A DNA stretch of 64,000 nucleotides from Solwaraspora sp. WMMD792 (GTDB taxonomy: Bacteria > Actinomycetota > Actinomycetes > Mycobacteriales > Micromonosporaceae). The notes beneath the pieces are model-generated. The model did not search any database and had not been told where the DNA came from. It saw nothing but the letters and a program-made list of their open reading frames with translations. The stretch covers positions 5,580,001 through 5,644,000 of the forward strand of contig NZ_JARUBH010000009.1 in the NCBI RefSeq assembly GCF_029626105.1, read 5' to 3'. The translations under genes were made by a program, and so were the position numbers. Numbering within the stretch: position 1 is the stretch's first letter; every line of letters begins with the position of its first letter. This document shows positions 52,625 to 61,067 of the stretch, piece after piece.

Positions 52625-54250
52625 GTGGGCGAGCCAAGCCTTCACGGAGAGTGGGCGGCACGTGTCACGCGGGAGGACGTGGGTGAGGTGACGACAAGCC
52701 TCCAGCGCCCGGTAACCAACACCAGCCGGAGCAACAGGGTGCGCCACGTCGACAGCTTCGAGATCCAACCGCCGACACCGACACCGACCAACGGCGTACC
52801 CCGGTCCGCCTGGGCTCGGGCCCGGCGTCGCGCGTCGCGCTGGCACCGTCCGTACACCGCGATCCTGCTCGCGCTGGACTTCGCGGCGGCGGTGCTGGCC
52901 AGCTACCTGTCGATCTCGCTGTTCGAGAAGGCCACCTCCGGGTTCTCCGACGCCGATGTGGACGCCACCTGGTTCCACACCGTCACCTACCTGCTGCTGC
53001 CGCTCGGCTGGGTGGTGGTGCTCTGGGGCACCGGCGCCTACGACCGGCGCTACCTCGGCCTCGGCACCGACGAGTTCAAGCGGGTGCTGCGCGGTGGGGT
53101 GACGGTCGCCGCCAGCGTCTCGTTCCTCGCCTTCGCCACCAAGACCGACCTGTCCCGGCTCTCGGTGGCCACCGCGCTGCTCGGCGCGCTGGCGTTCATC
53201 CTGATGTTCCGCTTCCTCGCCCGGTACGCCCTGCACGTACTGCGTCGGCGGATCGGGCAGGCCACGCACCGGATGGTGCTGGTCGGCACCCTGCCGGAGA
53301 CCCTGGAGGTCTTCACGGCGGTGACCCGCAGTCCCGCCGCCGGGCTGATGCCGGTCGCCATCCACCTCACCGACGGCTACGCGGCGGCCCGGGGCCTCGA
53401 GACCCCGGTGCCGGTGTACGCCGGCCGCAACGTCCTCGCGCTGGTCCGGGAGGTCGGCGCGGACACCATCGCGGTCTGCGGCTCGGCCAGCTCCGAGCCG
53501 GGCGAGCTGCGCCGGCTCGCCTGGCAACTGGAGGGCAGCGGGATCGACCTGGTGGTCGCACCGCAGCTGACCGACATCGCCGGTCCACGGGTGCACATTC
53601 GGCCGATCGAAGGTCTGCCGCTGCTGCACGTCGAGGAGCCCACCCTCTCCGGGCTGGGCTGGCTGGCCAAGAACCTGCTGGACCGGGTGGCCGCCGGGCT
53701 GGGTCTGATCATGCTGGCACCGCTGTTCCTGGCGGTGGCGATCGCGATCCGGTTCTCCGACCGGGGCCCGGTCTTCTTCCGGCAGCCCCGGGTCGGCCAC
53801 GAGGGCCGGGTGTTCCGGGTCTGGAAGTTCCGGACCATGTACGTCGACGCCGAGGAGCGGCTCGCCTCCCTGGTCGACCAGAACGAGACCGACGGCATGC
53901 TGTTCAAGATCCGCAACGATCCGCGGGTCTTCCCGATCGGTCGGTTCCTGCGAGCCAGCTCGATCGACGAGCTGCCCCAGCTGATCAACGTGCTCAAGGG
54001 CGAGATGTCACTGGTCGGGCCGCGACCACTGCCCGCCGACGACGGAGACTTCCTCGGCGACGTCCGGCGGCGGCTGCTGGTCCGGCCCGGGATGACCGGG
54101 CTGTGGCAGGTCTCCGGCCGGTCCGACCTGTCCTGGGACGAAGCGGTCCGGCTGGACCTCTACTACGTCGACAACTGGTCGCTGACCTACGACCTGAGCA
54201 TCCTGTGGCGCACCATCGGCGTCGTACTGGCCCGCAAGGGTGCCTACTGA
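52625..54250 (+). CDS. Polyprenyl-phosphate glycosylphosphotransferase (exopolysaccharide initiating enzyme)
   Basis: 541 residues from GTG 52625. Four N-terminal membrane segments (~78-210), a Rossmann-like CoA-binding-type middle domain (HRMVLVGTLPETLEVFTAV), one further membrane helix (~350), then the catalytic bacterial sugar transferase domain: VFFRQPRVGHEGRVFRVWKFRTMYVDAE, SIDELPQLINVLKGEMSLVGPRP and RPGMTGLWQVSGRSD. Loads a sugar phosphate onto undecaprenyl phosphate to start a repeat unit. No other polymer genes follow. Confidence 0.93.
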   Translation: MGEPSLHGEWAARVTREDVGEVTTSLQRPVTNTSRSNRVRHVDSFEIQPPTPTPTNGVPRSAWARARRRASRWHRPYTAILLALDFAAAVLASYLSISLFEKATSGFSDADVDATWFHTVTYLLLPLGWVVVLWGTGAYDRRYLGLGTDEFKRVLRGGVTVAASVSFLAFATKTDLSRLSVATALLGALAFILMFRFLARYALHVLRRRIGQATHRMVLVGTLPETLEVFTAVTRSPAAGLMPVAIHLTDGYAAARGLETPVPVYAGRNVLALVREVGADTIAVCGSASSEPGELRRLAWQLEGSGIDLVVAPQLTDIAGPRVHIRPIEGLPLLHVEEPTLSGLGWLAKNLLDRVAAGLGLIMLAPLFLAVAIAIRFSDRGPVFFRQPRVGHEGRVFRVWKFRTMYVDAEERLASLVDQNETDGMLFKIRNDPRVFPIGRFLRASSIDELPQLINVLKGEMSLVGPRPLPADDGDFLGDVRRRLLVRPGMTGLWQVSGRSDLSWDEAVRLDLYYVDNWSLTYDLSILWRTIGVVLARKGAY

Positions 54251-54367
54251 CCGATCCCGGATGCCGACGGATGACAGAAAGTCCGTCGAAAGCGGGCAGC
54301 CGACCGCTGACCGACCGATCGTCGCCTTCCGCTTGGCAGCACCGCCGGTAGCGGACAAGATCTGTCC

Positions 54368-55621
54368 GTGGCGGCAAACCTATCCGCACCACTGGCGGTC
54401 CTGGCTCTGGTGACCGCGCTGGCCGCCGCAGTGTACGCGGTCGTCCGGCTGCGCGCCCGGCGCGGGATCGCCACCGCGACGCAGCGGGCGACGTACCAGG
54501 TCCTGCACACCGCCGGCCTGGCCGCCGAACCGCTGCGCAACGGGCTGGGCGCGACCGACGCGGCCAAGGCCGTTCGGCACCTGCGGGCGCTGGTCGGCGC
54601 CCCGGGCGCGGCGCTGACCGGCAGCGAGGCGGTGCTCGCGTTCGACGGCCGCGGCCAGCACCACGCCGAGCAGTTCACCGCCGCCGCCCAGCGGGCGTTC
54701 GACGCCGGCCGCTCCCTCGTGCTGACCGCCCGGGACCTGCCCTGTGACCGGCCCGACTGTCTGGTGCGCGGGGCCGTCGTCGCCCCGCTCACCGGGCCGG
54801 ACGGCGACGCCACCGTCGCGCTGGTCGCGGTGGTCGACGACGATCCGGCACCAGGGCTGGTGCAGGCGACCCTGGAGACCGCCCGGTGGGCCGGCAGCCA
54901 ACTGGCGCTGGCCGAGCTGGACTCGTCCCGGGAACGGCTGGCCAGAGCCGAGGTACGGGCGCTGCGGGCGCAGATCAGCCCGCACTTCATCTACAACGCG
55001 CTGACCGCGATCGCGTCGTTCGTCCGGACCGACCCGGAACGGGCCCGGGATCTGATCCTGGAGTTCGCCGAATTCACCCGCTACTCGTTCCGGGCGCACG
55101 GCGAGTTCACCACGCTCGCCGAGGAGCTGCGGTCGATCGACCGGTACCTGACCATCGAACGGGCCCGGTTCGGCGAACGGCTCCAGGTCCGGCTGCAGAT
55201 CGCCCCGGAGGTGCTGCCGGTGCATCTGCCCTTCCTCTGCCTGCAGCCACTGGTGGAGAATGCGGTACGGCACGGACTGTCGCGCAAGCCAGGGCTCGGC
55301 ACGGTCAGCATCGAGGCGCGCGACGCCGGGACCGAGTGCCACATCACCGTCGAGGACGACGGGGTGGGGATGGACCCGGCGGTGCTGACCGCCGGTGCCG
55401 ACCCGGTACGTCGCGGCGCCGACCCGGCCGACGACGCCGGCCAGCACGTCGGCCTGTCGAACGTCGACGAACGGCTGCGCTCGGTCTTCGGCGACGAGTT
55501 CGGGCTGGTGGTGGAGACGGCGGTGGGAGCGGGTACGAAGGTGAGCATGCGGGTGCCGAAGTTCCACCCCGACGTACGGCCGGGGGCGGGCGCGACCGGC
55601 CGGTGGGAGGTGCTGTCGTGA
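54368..55621 (+). CDS. LytS-like sensor histidine kinase
   Basis: 417 residues from GTG 54368. One N-terminal membrane helix, a GAF-like domain (~50-190), then the LytS/YpdA His_kinase module: phosphoacceptor His in LRAQISPHFIYNALTAIASF, and ATPase LCLQPLVENAVRHGLSRKPGLG (N-box) with DDGVGMDP (G1) and GLSNVDERLRSVFG. Coupled to its regulator by GTGA. Confidence 0.93.
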   Translation: MAANLSAPLAVLALVTALAAAVYAVVRLRARRGIATATQRATYQVLHTAGLAAEPLRNGLGATDAAKAVRHLRALVGAPGAALTGSEAVLAFDGRGQHHAEQFTAAAQRAFDAGRSLVLTARDLPCDRPDCLVRGAVVAPLTGPDGDATVALVAVVDDDPAPGLVQATLETARWAGSQLALAELDSSRERLARAEVRALRAQISPHFIYNALTAIASFVRTDPERARDLILEFAEFTRYSFRAHGEFTTLAEELRSIDRYLTIERARFGERLQVRLQIAPEVLPVHLPFLCLQPLVENAVRHGLSRKPGLGTVSIEARDAGTECHITVEDDGVGMDPAVLTAGADPVRRGADPADDAGQHVGLSNVDERLRSVFGDEFGLVVETAVGAGTKVSMRVPKFHPDVRPGAGATGRWEVLS

Positions 55622-56373
55622 CCCCGTTCCTGCGGGTACTCGCGGTGGACGACGAACCCCCCGCCCTCGACGAACTGGCGTACCTGCTGCGGGCCGACCC
55701 CCGGGTGGCCCGGCTGCACACCGCCGCCGACGCGACCGAGGCGCTGCGGGTGCTGCGCGACACCGACGTCGACGCCGTCTTCCTCGACATCCGGATGCCC
55801 GGGCTGGACGGCATGGAGCTGGCCCGGGTGCTGCGCCGGTTCGCCCGGCCACCGGCGATCGTCTTCGTCACCGCGTACGACGACGCCGCGGTCGACGCCT
55901 TCGACCTCGGTGTCACCGACTACGTCCGCAAGCCGGTACGCGCGGAGCGGCTGGCCGAGTCGGTCCGCCGGGTGCTGACCGCCCGGGTGGTGCCGACCCA
56001 TCCGGCGGCAATCGCCCGCAACGAGGAGGACCCGGCGATCCCGGTGGAGCTGGCCGGGACCACCCGGATGCTGCCCCGGTCGGCGGTGCGCTGGGTGGAG
56101 GCGCAGGGTGACTACGCCCGGCTGCACACGGCCGACGGCTCGCACCTGGTCCGGGTGCCGCTGGCCACCCTCGGCGAACGCTGGGCCGATGCCGGCTTCG
56201 TCCGCATCCACCGGTCGTTCCTGGTCCAGCTCCGGCTGATCACCGAGCTGCGGCTGGCCAACTCCGGGTACGTGGTGGTGATCGACGGCACCGAGCTGCC
56301 GGTCTCCCGACGGCACACCCGGGAACTGAAGGACAAGCTGGTCCGGGCGGCCAAACACGACTGGAGCAGGTGA
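55618..56373 (+). CDS. LytTR response regulator
   Basis: 251 residues from GTG 55618. Receiver: VLAVDDEPPALDEL (acidic pocket), phosphoacceptor Asp in AVFLDIRMPGLDGMEL, VTAYDDAAVDAFDLGVTDYVRKPV (Lys). Then LytTR DNA-binding domain ~145-250 (VRWVEAQGDYARLHTADGSHLVRVPLATL...FVRIHRSFLVQL...LPVSRRHTRELKDKL). Cognate of the LytS-like kinase; such pairs regulate envelope or peptide-uptake genes. Confidence 0.95.
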   Translation: MTPFLRVLAVDDEPPALDELAYLLRADPRVARLHTAADATEALRVLRDTDVDAVFLDIRMPGLDGMELARVLRRFARPPAIVFVTAYDDAAVDAFDLGVTDYVRKPVRAERLAESVRRVLTARVVPTHPAAIARNEEDPAIPVELAGTTRMLPRSAVRWVEAQGDYARLHTADGSHLVRVPLATLGERWADAGFVRIHRSFLVQLRLITELRLANSGYVVVIDGTELPVSRRHTRELKDKLVRAAKHDWSR

Positions 56374-56431
56374 CCGACGGGTCTGGCGTGCCCGGCGCGA
56401 GCCGGGGGCCGGTGTCAGCCGAGGGCCGGTG

Positions 56432-56833
56432 TCAGGCGGCCCGGCGGCGACGCAGCGTGGCGACCGCCGACCCGGCCAGCGTGAGCAGGCACTCCGGCAG
56501 CTGCCCGTCGGCCAGCGCGGCACCGAACAGCGCCTCCCCGGTCGAGTCGTCCGAGTTGGCGTACGCGCTGATGAACCTGGCCACCCACCGCGCGTCATAG
56601 CCCGCCTCGTCGATGCCGGGAAAGTCGAGGGCCCAGCCGCCAGCCGGTACGTCGTCGCCGACCATCGTCGCGGCCAGGCACCACGCGACGTCGTACGCCC
56701 CGGTGACCCCGCTGCGGTCCACCACCGCGTCGAAGACATCCGCGACGCCGTCGCTGTCACCGGCCAGGGCGGAGCGCAGGATCTCCGCAGCGTCGGTGAA
56801 CGCCTCGTCGGACCCATCGCGTCGGTCGGTCAT
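56432..56833 (-). CDS. Small helical protein of unknown function
   Basis: 133 residues from ATG 56833. All-helical, acidic (RRDGSDEAFTDAAEILRSALAGDSDGVADVFDAVVD...GEALFGAALADGQLPECLLTLAGSAVATLRRRRAA). No membrane or signal segment. I do not recognise a family. Confidence 0.6.
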   Translation of the reverse strand: MTDRRDGSDEAFTDAAEILRSALAGDSDGVADVFDAVVDRSGVTGAYDVAWCLAATMVGDDVPAGGWALDFPGIDEAGYDARWVARFISAYANSDDSTGEALFGAALADGQLPECLLTLAGSAVATLRRRRAA

Positions 56834-56964
56834 GAGCCGAAGGGTAGGCGGCGAGGTCAAGCCGCTGGCGGGGTCGCTGTCACCGGCAGGCCGGCTGACG
56901 TCGCGTTCCAGCCGAGGAGGCGCTAAGGTGCCCTGCGGACCTTCGGCCGATGGAGGACGTCCCC

Positions 56965-58311
56965 ATGCTCGTGTCACGCGGCTCCCGCACCGCCGCCCTG
57001 GCGTTCTGCACAATCATGCTGGTCGGCGCGGCGAGCTGCGCCGAACCGGCGGCCACCGAGGAGTCCCAGGTCAACCCGGTGCGGCTGTACGGCACCGACG
57101 GCAACATGAGCAACTCGTTCGGGGCAGAGTTCGAGGGGCAGACCACGCTGCTGACCGGGATGAAGGGCACCAGCCCGCTCACCCCGCTGTCGGACGACTT
57201 CATCAGCAGGCTGCGCACGGTCGACCGGCAACTCAACGACTTCCTGTACGCCGGCGAGGCGTACGACGCGGTGGTGATCAGCGCGCTCGCCACCCAGTTG
57301 GCCGGCAGCACCGACCCGACCGACATCGCCGCCCAGATCAACGGGGTGACCACCGGCGGCGAGCAGTGCGACGTGGTCGCGGTATGTCTGGAGCTGGCCC
57401 GGGACGGGACGGACATCGCCTACCGGGGGGTCTCCCTGAAACGGGGTGGCTTCACCGACGCCGGGGAGCCGTCCACCGCCAGCTACGCCACCCTGCACTT
57501 CGACGGCGACGGCCAGATCAACGACGGCAAGACCGAGTTCGTCGGTGCCGGGGACGAGTCGACGACCACCACGGCCGCGCCGCCACCGGCCGAGCCGGAG
57601 ACCTTCGCCACCCGCGCCGAGGCACCGCTGAAGCTGGGCGGCCTGCTGCCGCGCACCGGCGACCTGGCGTTGGCGTACCCGCCGTTGGCGGCCGGCGCGG
57701 CGCTCGCGGTCCGGGAGATCAACGAGGCCGGCGGGGTGCTCGGTGAGCCGGTCGAGTGGTTCGACGGCGACGACGGGACCAACCCGGACGTGGCCCGCCG
57801 GACCGTCGCCGGGCACGTCGACGAAGGGGTGCACGTCATCATCGGTGCCGGTGCGTCCGGCATCTCCCGCGAGGTGCTGCCGGACGTGGCGGCCGCCGGG
57901 CTGATCCTGTTCTCGCCCAGCAACACCGACGCCGGGCTGAGCGAGGTCGACGACCAGGGGCTGTACTTCCGTACCGCGCCGTCGGACCTGCTGCAGGGGC
58001 GGGCGCTCGCCGACGTGATCCTGCGGGACGGGTCGCAGCGGATCGCACTGGTGGCCCGCAGGGACTCGTACGGCGAGGGCCTGCAGGAGAACGTCCGGGC
58101 GGAGCTGGACCGGGCCGGGGTCGGACCGGACCGGCTCAAGCTGCTCAGCTACGAGCCGCCGGCTGGCGCGGACGCGCCGCCGGTGAACTTCGACAGTGAA
58201 GCCCAGGAGATCAAGGCGTTCGGCGCGGACGCGATCCTGATCATCGGTTTCGCCGAGTCGGCCGAGGTGATCAAGTCGCTGGCCGCAGCCGGGCTGCCGA
58301 TCGCCGAGTAG
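56965..58311 (+). CDS. Lipoprotein with circularly permuted type I periplasmic binding fold
   Basis: 448 residues from ATG 56965 (ATG 56950 alternative). Lipobox GAASC (Cys ~25). Residues ~30-200 match the normal C-terminal half of branched-chain-amino-acid binding proteins (AGEAYDAVVISALATQLAGSTDPTDIAAQINGVTTGGEQC, then YATLHFDGDGQI). After a Thr/Pro/Ala linker, residues ~215-448 match the normal N-terminal part (LKLGGLLPRTGDLALAYPPLAAGAALAVREINEAGGVLGEPVEWFDGDDGTN ... AAAGLILFSPSNTDAGLS). So the segments are in swapped order. Surface ligand binding is expected; no ABC genes adjoin, suggesting a sensor or orphan binding role. Confidence 0.8.
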   Translation: MLVSRGSRTAALAFCTIMLVGAASCAEPAATEESQVNPVRLYGTDGNMSNSFGAEFEGQTTLLTGMKGTSPLTPLSDDFISRLRTVDRQLNDFLYAGEAYDAVVISALATQLAGSTDPTDIAAQINGVTTGGEQCDVVAVCLELARDGTDIAYRGVSLKRGGFTDAGEPSTASYATLHFDGDGQINDGKTEFVGAGDESTTTTAAPPPAEPETFATRAEAPLKLGGLLPRTGDLALAYPPLAAGAALAVREINEAGGVLGEPVEWFDGDDGTNPDVARRTVAGHVDEGVHVIIGAGASGISREVLPDVAAAGLILFSPSNTDAGLSEVDDQGLYFRTAPSDLLQGRALADVILRDGSQRIALVARRDSYGEGLQENVRAELDRAGVGPDRLKLLSYEPPAGADAPPVNFDSEAQEIKAFGADAILIIGFAESAEVIKSLAAAGLPIAE

Positions 58312-58331
58312 ACCGGGCCGGTAGCAGATCG

Positions 58332-58360
58332 GGCCGGCGGTCGCCGGTCCCCCGCCGGCC
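58332..58360 (+). terminator. Hairpin after the binding-protein gene
   Basis: GGCCGGCGG (58332-58340) pairs with CCGCCGGCC (58352-58360) around an 11-base loop, 21 bases past the stop. Confidence 0.55.
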
Positions 58361-58460
58361 GGTCCGTCCAGCTGGCACTTTCTCGGGATCACAGGCAGGT
58401 CGCCGCTGCGTACGGTTTCCCTTGTCAGCAGCCAGGACGATCTGCGGAAGAGGCGGCAGG

Positions 58461-59048
58461 ATGAGTGAGTGGGTCGATCCGGCCCTCGGTGACGAGGCGG
58501 TCGAAGCGGAACAGGGACTGGGCCCGAGCGGCGACCCGGGCCACGACGATGCCGGCTACGAGCCGTACGGCGACGGCCCTTACGGCGTCGAGCCGTACGG
58601 CGACGGTGGGTCCTACACGATCGTCCAACACAATCTTGACGGCTCCACCGACGTGCTGGTCGACCGGGACGGGGACGGCCTCGCCGACGTGGTCCTGCAC
58701 GACGGTGACGGCGACGGGCTGGCGGAGGCCGCGTACGTCGATGGCGACGGGGACGGTCGGCTGGAGAGCATGCTGCGCGACTTCGACGGCGACGGGCTGG
58801 TCGACGAGGTCAGCGCGGACACCAACGGCGACGGCTGGATCGACGTCGTCGCCACCGACACCGACGGTGACGGCCTGATCGACCAGGTGGCGGCCGACAC
58901 CGATCACGACGGACGGACGGACACCTGGGTCCAGGACACCGACTACGACGGTCGGGCGGACCAGACGCTGCGCGACGCCGACCAGGACGGCGTGCCGGAG
59001 ACGGTGACCTACCTGCATCCGACGGTCAACCCGTACGCGGCGAGGTGA
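58461..59048 (+). CDS. Cytosolic-looking calcium-binding repeat protein (DxDxDG repeats)
   Basis: 195 residues from ATG 58461 (GGAAGAGGCGGCAGG upstream). Residues ~50-180 hold about ten short repeats of the form (D/T)DxDGDGxxD (DRDGDGLADV, DGDGDGLAEA, DFDGDGLVDE, DTNGDGWIDV, DTDGDGLIDQ), the geometry of thrombospondin type 3/EF-hand loops that bind Ca. There is no signal peptide or membrane helix, so export would need a non-Sec route. A Tyr/Gly/Pro-rich N-terminus (GYEPYGDGPYGVEPYGDGG) precedes the repeats. Confidence 0.8.
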   Translation: MSEWVDPALGDEAVEAEQGLGPSGDPGHDDAGYEPYGDGPYGVEPYGDGGSYTIVQHNLDGSTDVLVDRDGDGLADVVLHDGDGDGLAEAAYVDGDGDGRLESMLRDFDGDGLVDEVSADTNGDGWIDVVATDTDGDGLIDQVAADTDHDGRTDTWVQDTDYDGRADQTLRDADQDGVPETVTYLHPTVNPYAAR

Positions 59049-59138
59049 GGCCGGGTCGCGCCCGGGTCGCGGCCGGCCGGATGGCACCCTACTGTCGACA
59101 TCCGCAGCTGTTGTGACTGAGCGATGGAGGGACCTGGG

Positions 59139-59387
59139 ATGACCGAGGCACAGGAGTCGGTGGAGACGCGCGGTGACGATCGCGTCGATCTGCTCAAGGC
59201 CGACACCAACAACGACGGGCAGACCGACGTCTGGGTGGTCGACACCGACGGGGACGGCAAGGCCGACATGTACCAGTTCGACACCGACGGGGACGGCAAG
59301 GTGGACATCACCATGGTCGATCTGGACGAGGACGGCACCCCGGACGAGGTGGTCGACGGCGACGGCGGGCACCCGCCGGCGAGCTGA
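59139..59387 (+). CDS. Small DxDxDG repeat protein, second of a pair
   Basis: 82 residues from ATG 59139 (GGAGG nine bases upstream; ATG 59124 alternative). Four to five units, KADTNNDGQTDVW, VDTDGDGKADMY, FDTDGDGKVDIT, VDLDEDGTPDEV, the same repeat as its 195-residue neighbour 90 bases upstream. No signal peptide. Probably a duplicate; Ca binding expected. Followed by a very strong terminator. Confidence 0.8.
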   Translation: MTEAQESVETRGDDRVDLLKADTNNDGQTDVWVVDTDGDGKADMYQFDTDGDGKVDITMVDLDEDGTPDEVVDGDGGHPPAS

Positions 59388-59405
59388 GTACGGTACGCAT
59401 CGTGA

Positions 59406-59443
59406 CGACGGCGGCCCGGCGGATCTCCGCCGGGCCGCCGTCG
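59406..59443 (+). terminator. 18-bp-stem terminator
   Basis: CGACGGCGGCCCGGCGGA (59406-59423) pairs perfectly with TCCGCCGGGCCGCCGTCG (59426-59443); the innermost pairs open to give a usable loop. It is 18 bases past the small DxDxDG gene. Confidence 0.8.
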
Positions 59444-59470
59444 ACGCAGTGCACGTCGACGTCCATGAAA

Positions 59471-59513
59471 CAAGGGGCGGTGACCCCGGACGAACCGGGA
59501 TCACCGCCCCTTG
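59471..59513 (-). terminator. Terminator of bldC
   Basis: CAAGGGGCGGTGA (59471-59483) pairs with TCACCGCCCCTTG (59501-59513). One C-A mismatch leads to an inner CCCGG/CCGGG stem with loop ACGAA. It lies 33 bases past the bldC stop on the minus strand. Confidence 0.8.
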
Positions 59514-59546
59514 GCGTAGCCGATGTCAGCCACTTGGAGAGGCCAG

Positions 59547-59756
59547 TCAATCACCCTGCCGCTGCTGGGGAATCTGCCCCTGCAGCAGGGCACGTACTTC
59601 CGACTCCCGGTATCGGCGGTGGCCGCCCAACGTCCGTATGGCGCTGAGCTTGCCGGCCTTCGCCCACCGGGTGACGGTTTTCGGGTCGACTCGGAACATC
59701 GACGCCACCTCGGCCGGCGTGAGCAACGGCTCTGGTTCGTGCGTACGCGATGCCAT
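59547..59756 (-). CDS. bldC: BldC developmental regulator
   Basis: 69 residues from ATG 59756 (GGAGGAG). Single MerR-like wHTH domain: LLTPAEVASMFRVDPKTVTRWAKAGKLSAIRTLGGHRRYRESEVRALLQG, nearly identical to Streptomyces BldC in my memory, with the Arg-Pro-Gln-rich short tail. BldC controls the timing of development in actinomycetes by co-operative binding of head-to-tail monomers to A/T-rich direct repeats. Monocistronic, with its own strong terminator and a long A/T-rich upstream region. Confidence 0.96.
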   Translation of the reverse strand: MASRTHEPEPLLTPAEVASMFRVDPKTVTRWAKAGKLSAIRTLGGHRRYRESEVRALLQGQIPQQRQGD

Positions 59757-60045
59757 CAGTCACTCCTCCACAGTGCTATAGACATCGGCCGGGGTCCCGC
59801 CGGCCGACGCGTCTCCCATGGTCCGGCTAGTCCCCGATGTCCGACATGGGCCGAACGGCCGAACGTCCTTGGATGGACGGATGAGCAATGACCGATTTTT
59901 ATCCCTTTTTTGTGACAGAACATACCATAATCGGACTCTTGATCACCGGTCGTGAACGGGTGATTACGAATCTTATTCAGGATTCGCGGCAGAATCTGCG
60001 CCTAATACCCGGTGATTGAAACCGATTCGTCCTTTTGATCGACTA
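59757..60045 (-). promoter_or_regulatory. A/T-rich upstream region of bldC with long dyad
   Basis: About 290 bases, distinctly lower in G+C than its surroundings (TTTTTATCCCTTTTTTG). It contains a split inverted repeat: AATCGG-N7-ATCACCGG (59929-59949) against CCGGTGAT-N5-CCGATT (60009-60027), with GAATC/GATTC inside. A promoter with regulatory structure or direct repeats is likely; no coding frame is supported. Confidence 0.55.
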
Positions 60046-60894
60046 CTAGTTGCAGCGCTCCAGTAGCTGAACGGCACGCCACCGGGCAACCAGCTTCTCG
60101 TACGCCTCGCCGGCCGCCTCGGCGTCGCCCCGGCCGAGCGCCGCCAGCCCGGCGCTCACCAGACCCGGCGAATCGTCGGCCTCCAGCGTCTCGTCCGGCA
60201 GCAGCCGCACCAACCCACCGTAGTCAAGCTCCACCACCGACCGGGGATGGAACTCCTCGAGCCACCGGGCGCTCTCTTCCACCGCCTCGGTGATCGGCGC
60301 ATCCCCCACCGACTTGCGCAACACCGACAGTCCGCGCGACGCCCGGCGACGGGCCTTGGAGATCTCGGTCCGATAGCGCAGCGCCCGGCGCGCCCCAGTG
60401 ACGATCAGGTCACGCTCGGCCAGGTCCACGAAGACGAACCATCGCAACGGCACCCCCCAGGTGGCGGCCTGCTCGTGCACCCGCGGCACCCCGTGCTCCA
60501 GAACCCGGGCCCCGCTGCGCCAGTCGTCGATCACCGCCCTGGCCTGACCGGCCAGTACCGGCGGGACGAACGCGTCGGCCAACACCGACGGGACACCGTC
60601 GCGCGCGCTCAACGCCGCCTCCGCTACCCGCACCCGCAGGTTCCATGGGCAGACCAGCAGCGTGTCGTCCGACTCCAGCACGTACGCCTCGTCCGGCAGG
60701 TCGGGCAGCCGGGTCCAGCCCGCGCCGAGCGCCTCGATCACGGCCGTCCGCTGCCGGCCCGGCCCTTCCAGCGGGCCGACCGCGCGGCCTTCCCGCACGT
60801 ATCGGCGCCAGTAGACCTGACGCTCACGGTCGAACGCGGCCAGCGGCTCGTACACCCGCAGGTATGAGGCGAAGGAAGCGAAGAGGGACGGCAC
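60046..60894 (-). CDS. Conserved actinobacterial protein of unknown function
   Basis: 282 residues from GTG 60894. Soluble, alpha/beta looking, Trp- and Arg-rich ([90 protein letters not shown]). Proteins of this type are often found between bldC and the amino-acid dehydrogenase in actinomycetes, as far as I recall. No catalytic motif recognised. Confidence 0.7.
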   Translation of the reverse strand: MPSLFASFASYLRVYEPLAAFDRERQVYWRRYVREGRAVGPLEGPGRQRTAVIEALGAGWTRLPDLPDEAYVLESDDTLLVCPWNLRVRVAEAALSARDGVPSVLADAFVPPVLAGQARAVIDDWRSGARVLEHGVPRVHEQAATWGVPLRWFVFVDLAERDLIVTGARRALRYRTEISKARRRASRGLSVLRKSVGDAPITEAVEESARWLEEFHPRSVVELDYGGLVRLLPDETLEADDSPGLVSAGLAALGRGDAEAAGEAYEKLVARWRAVQLLERCN

Positions 60895-61067
60895 GGCGCG
60901 ATCCTCCCACGAAACCGCACGACACCGCCCCTGCCGGGGGCAAACACCCCCGCAGCGGGCTGGTCCGTCGCGCTGCGGCCGATACTAGGCTCGGAGCCAG
61001 CAGGGCCCACCGGCCCGGCGCACCGGACGCACCTCACGAGGGTGCCGACACCGTCTCAGGAGCAGAC

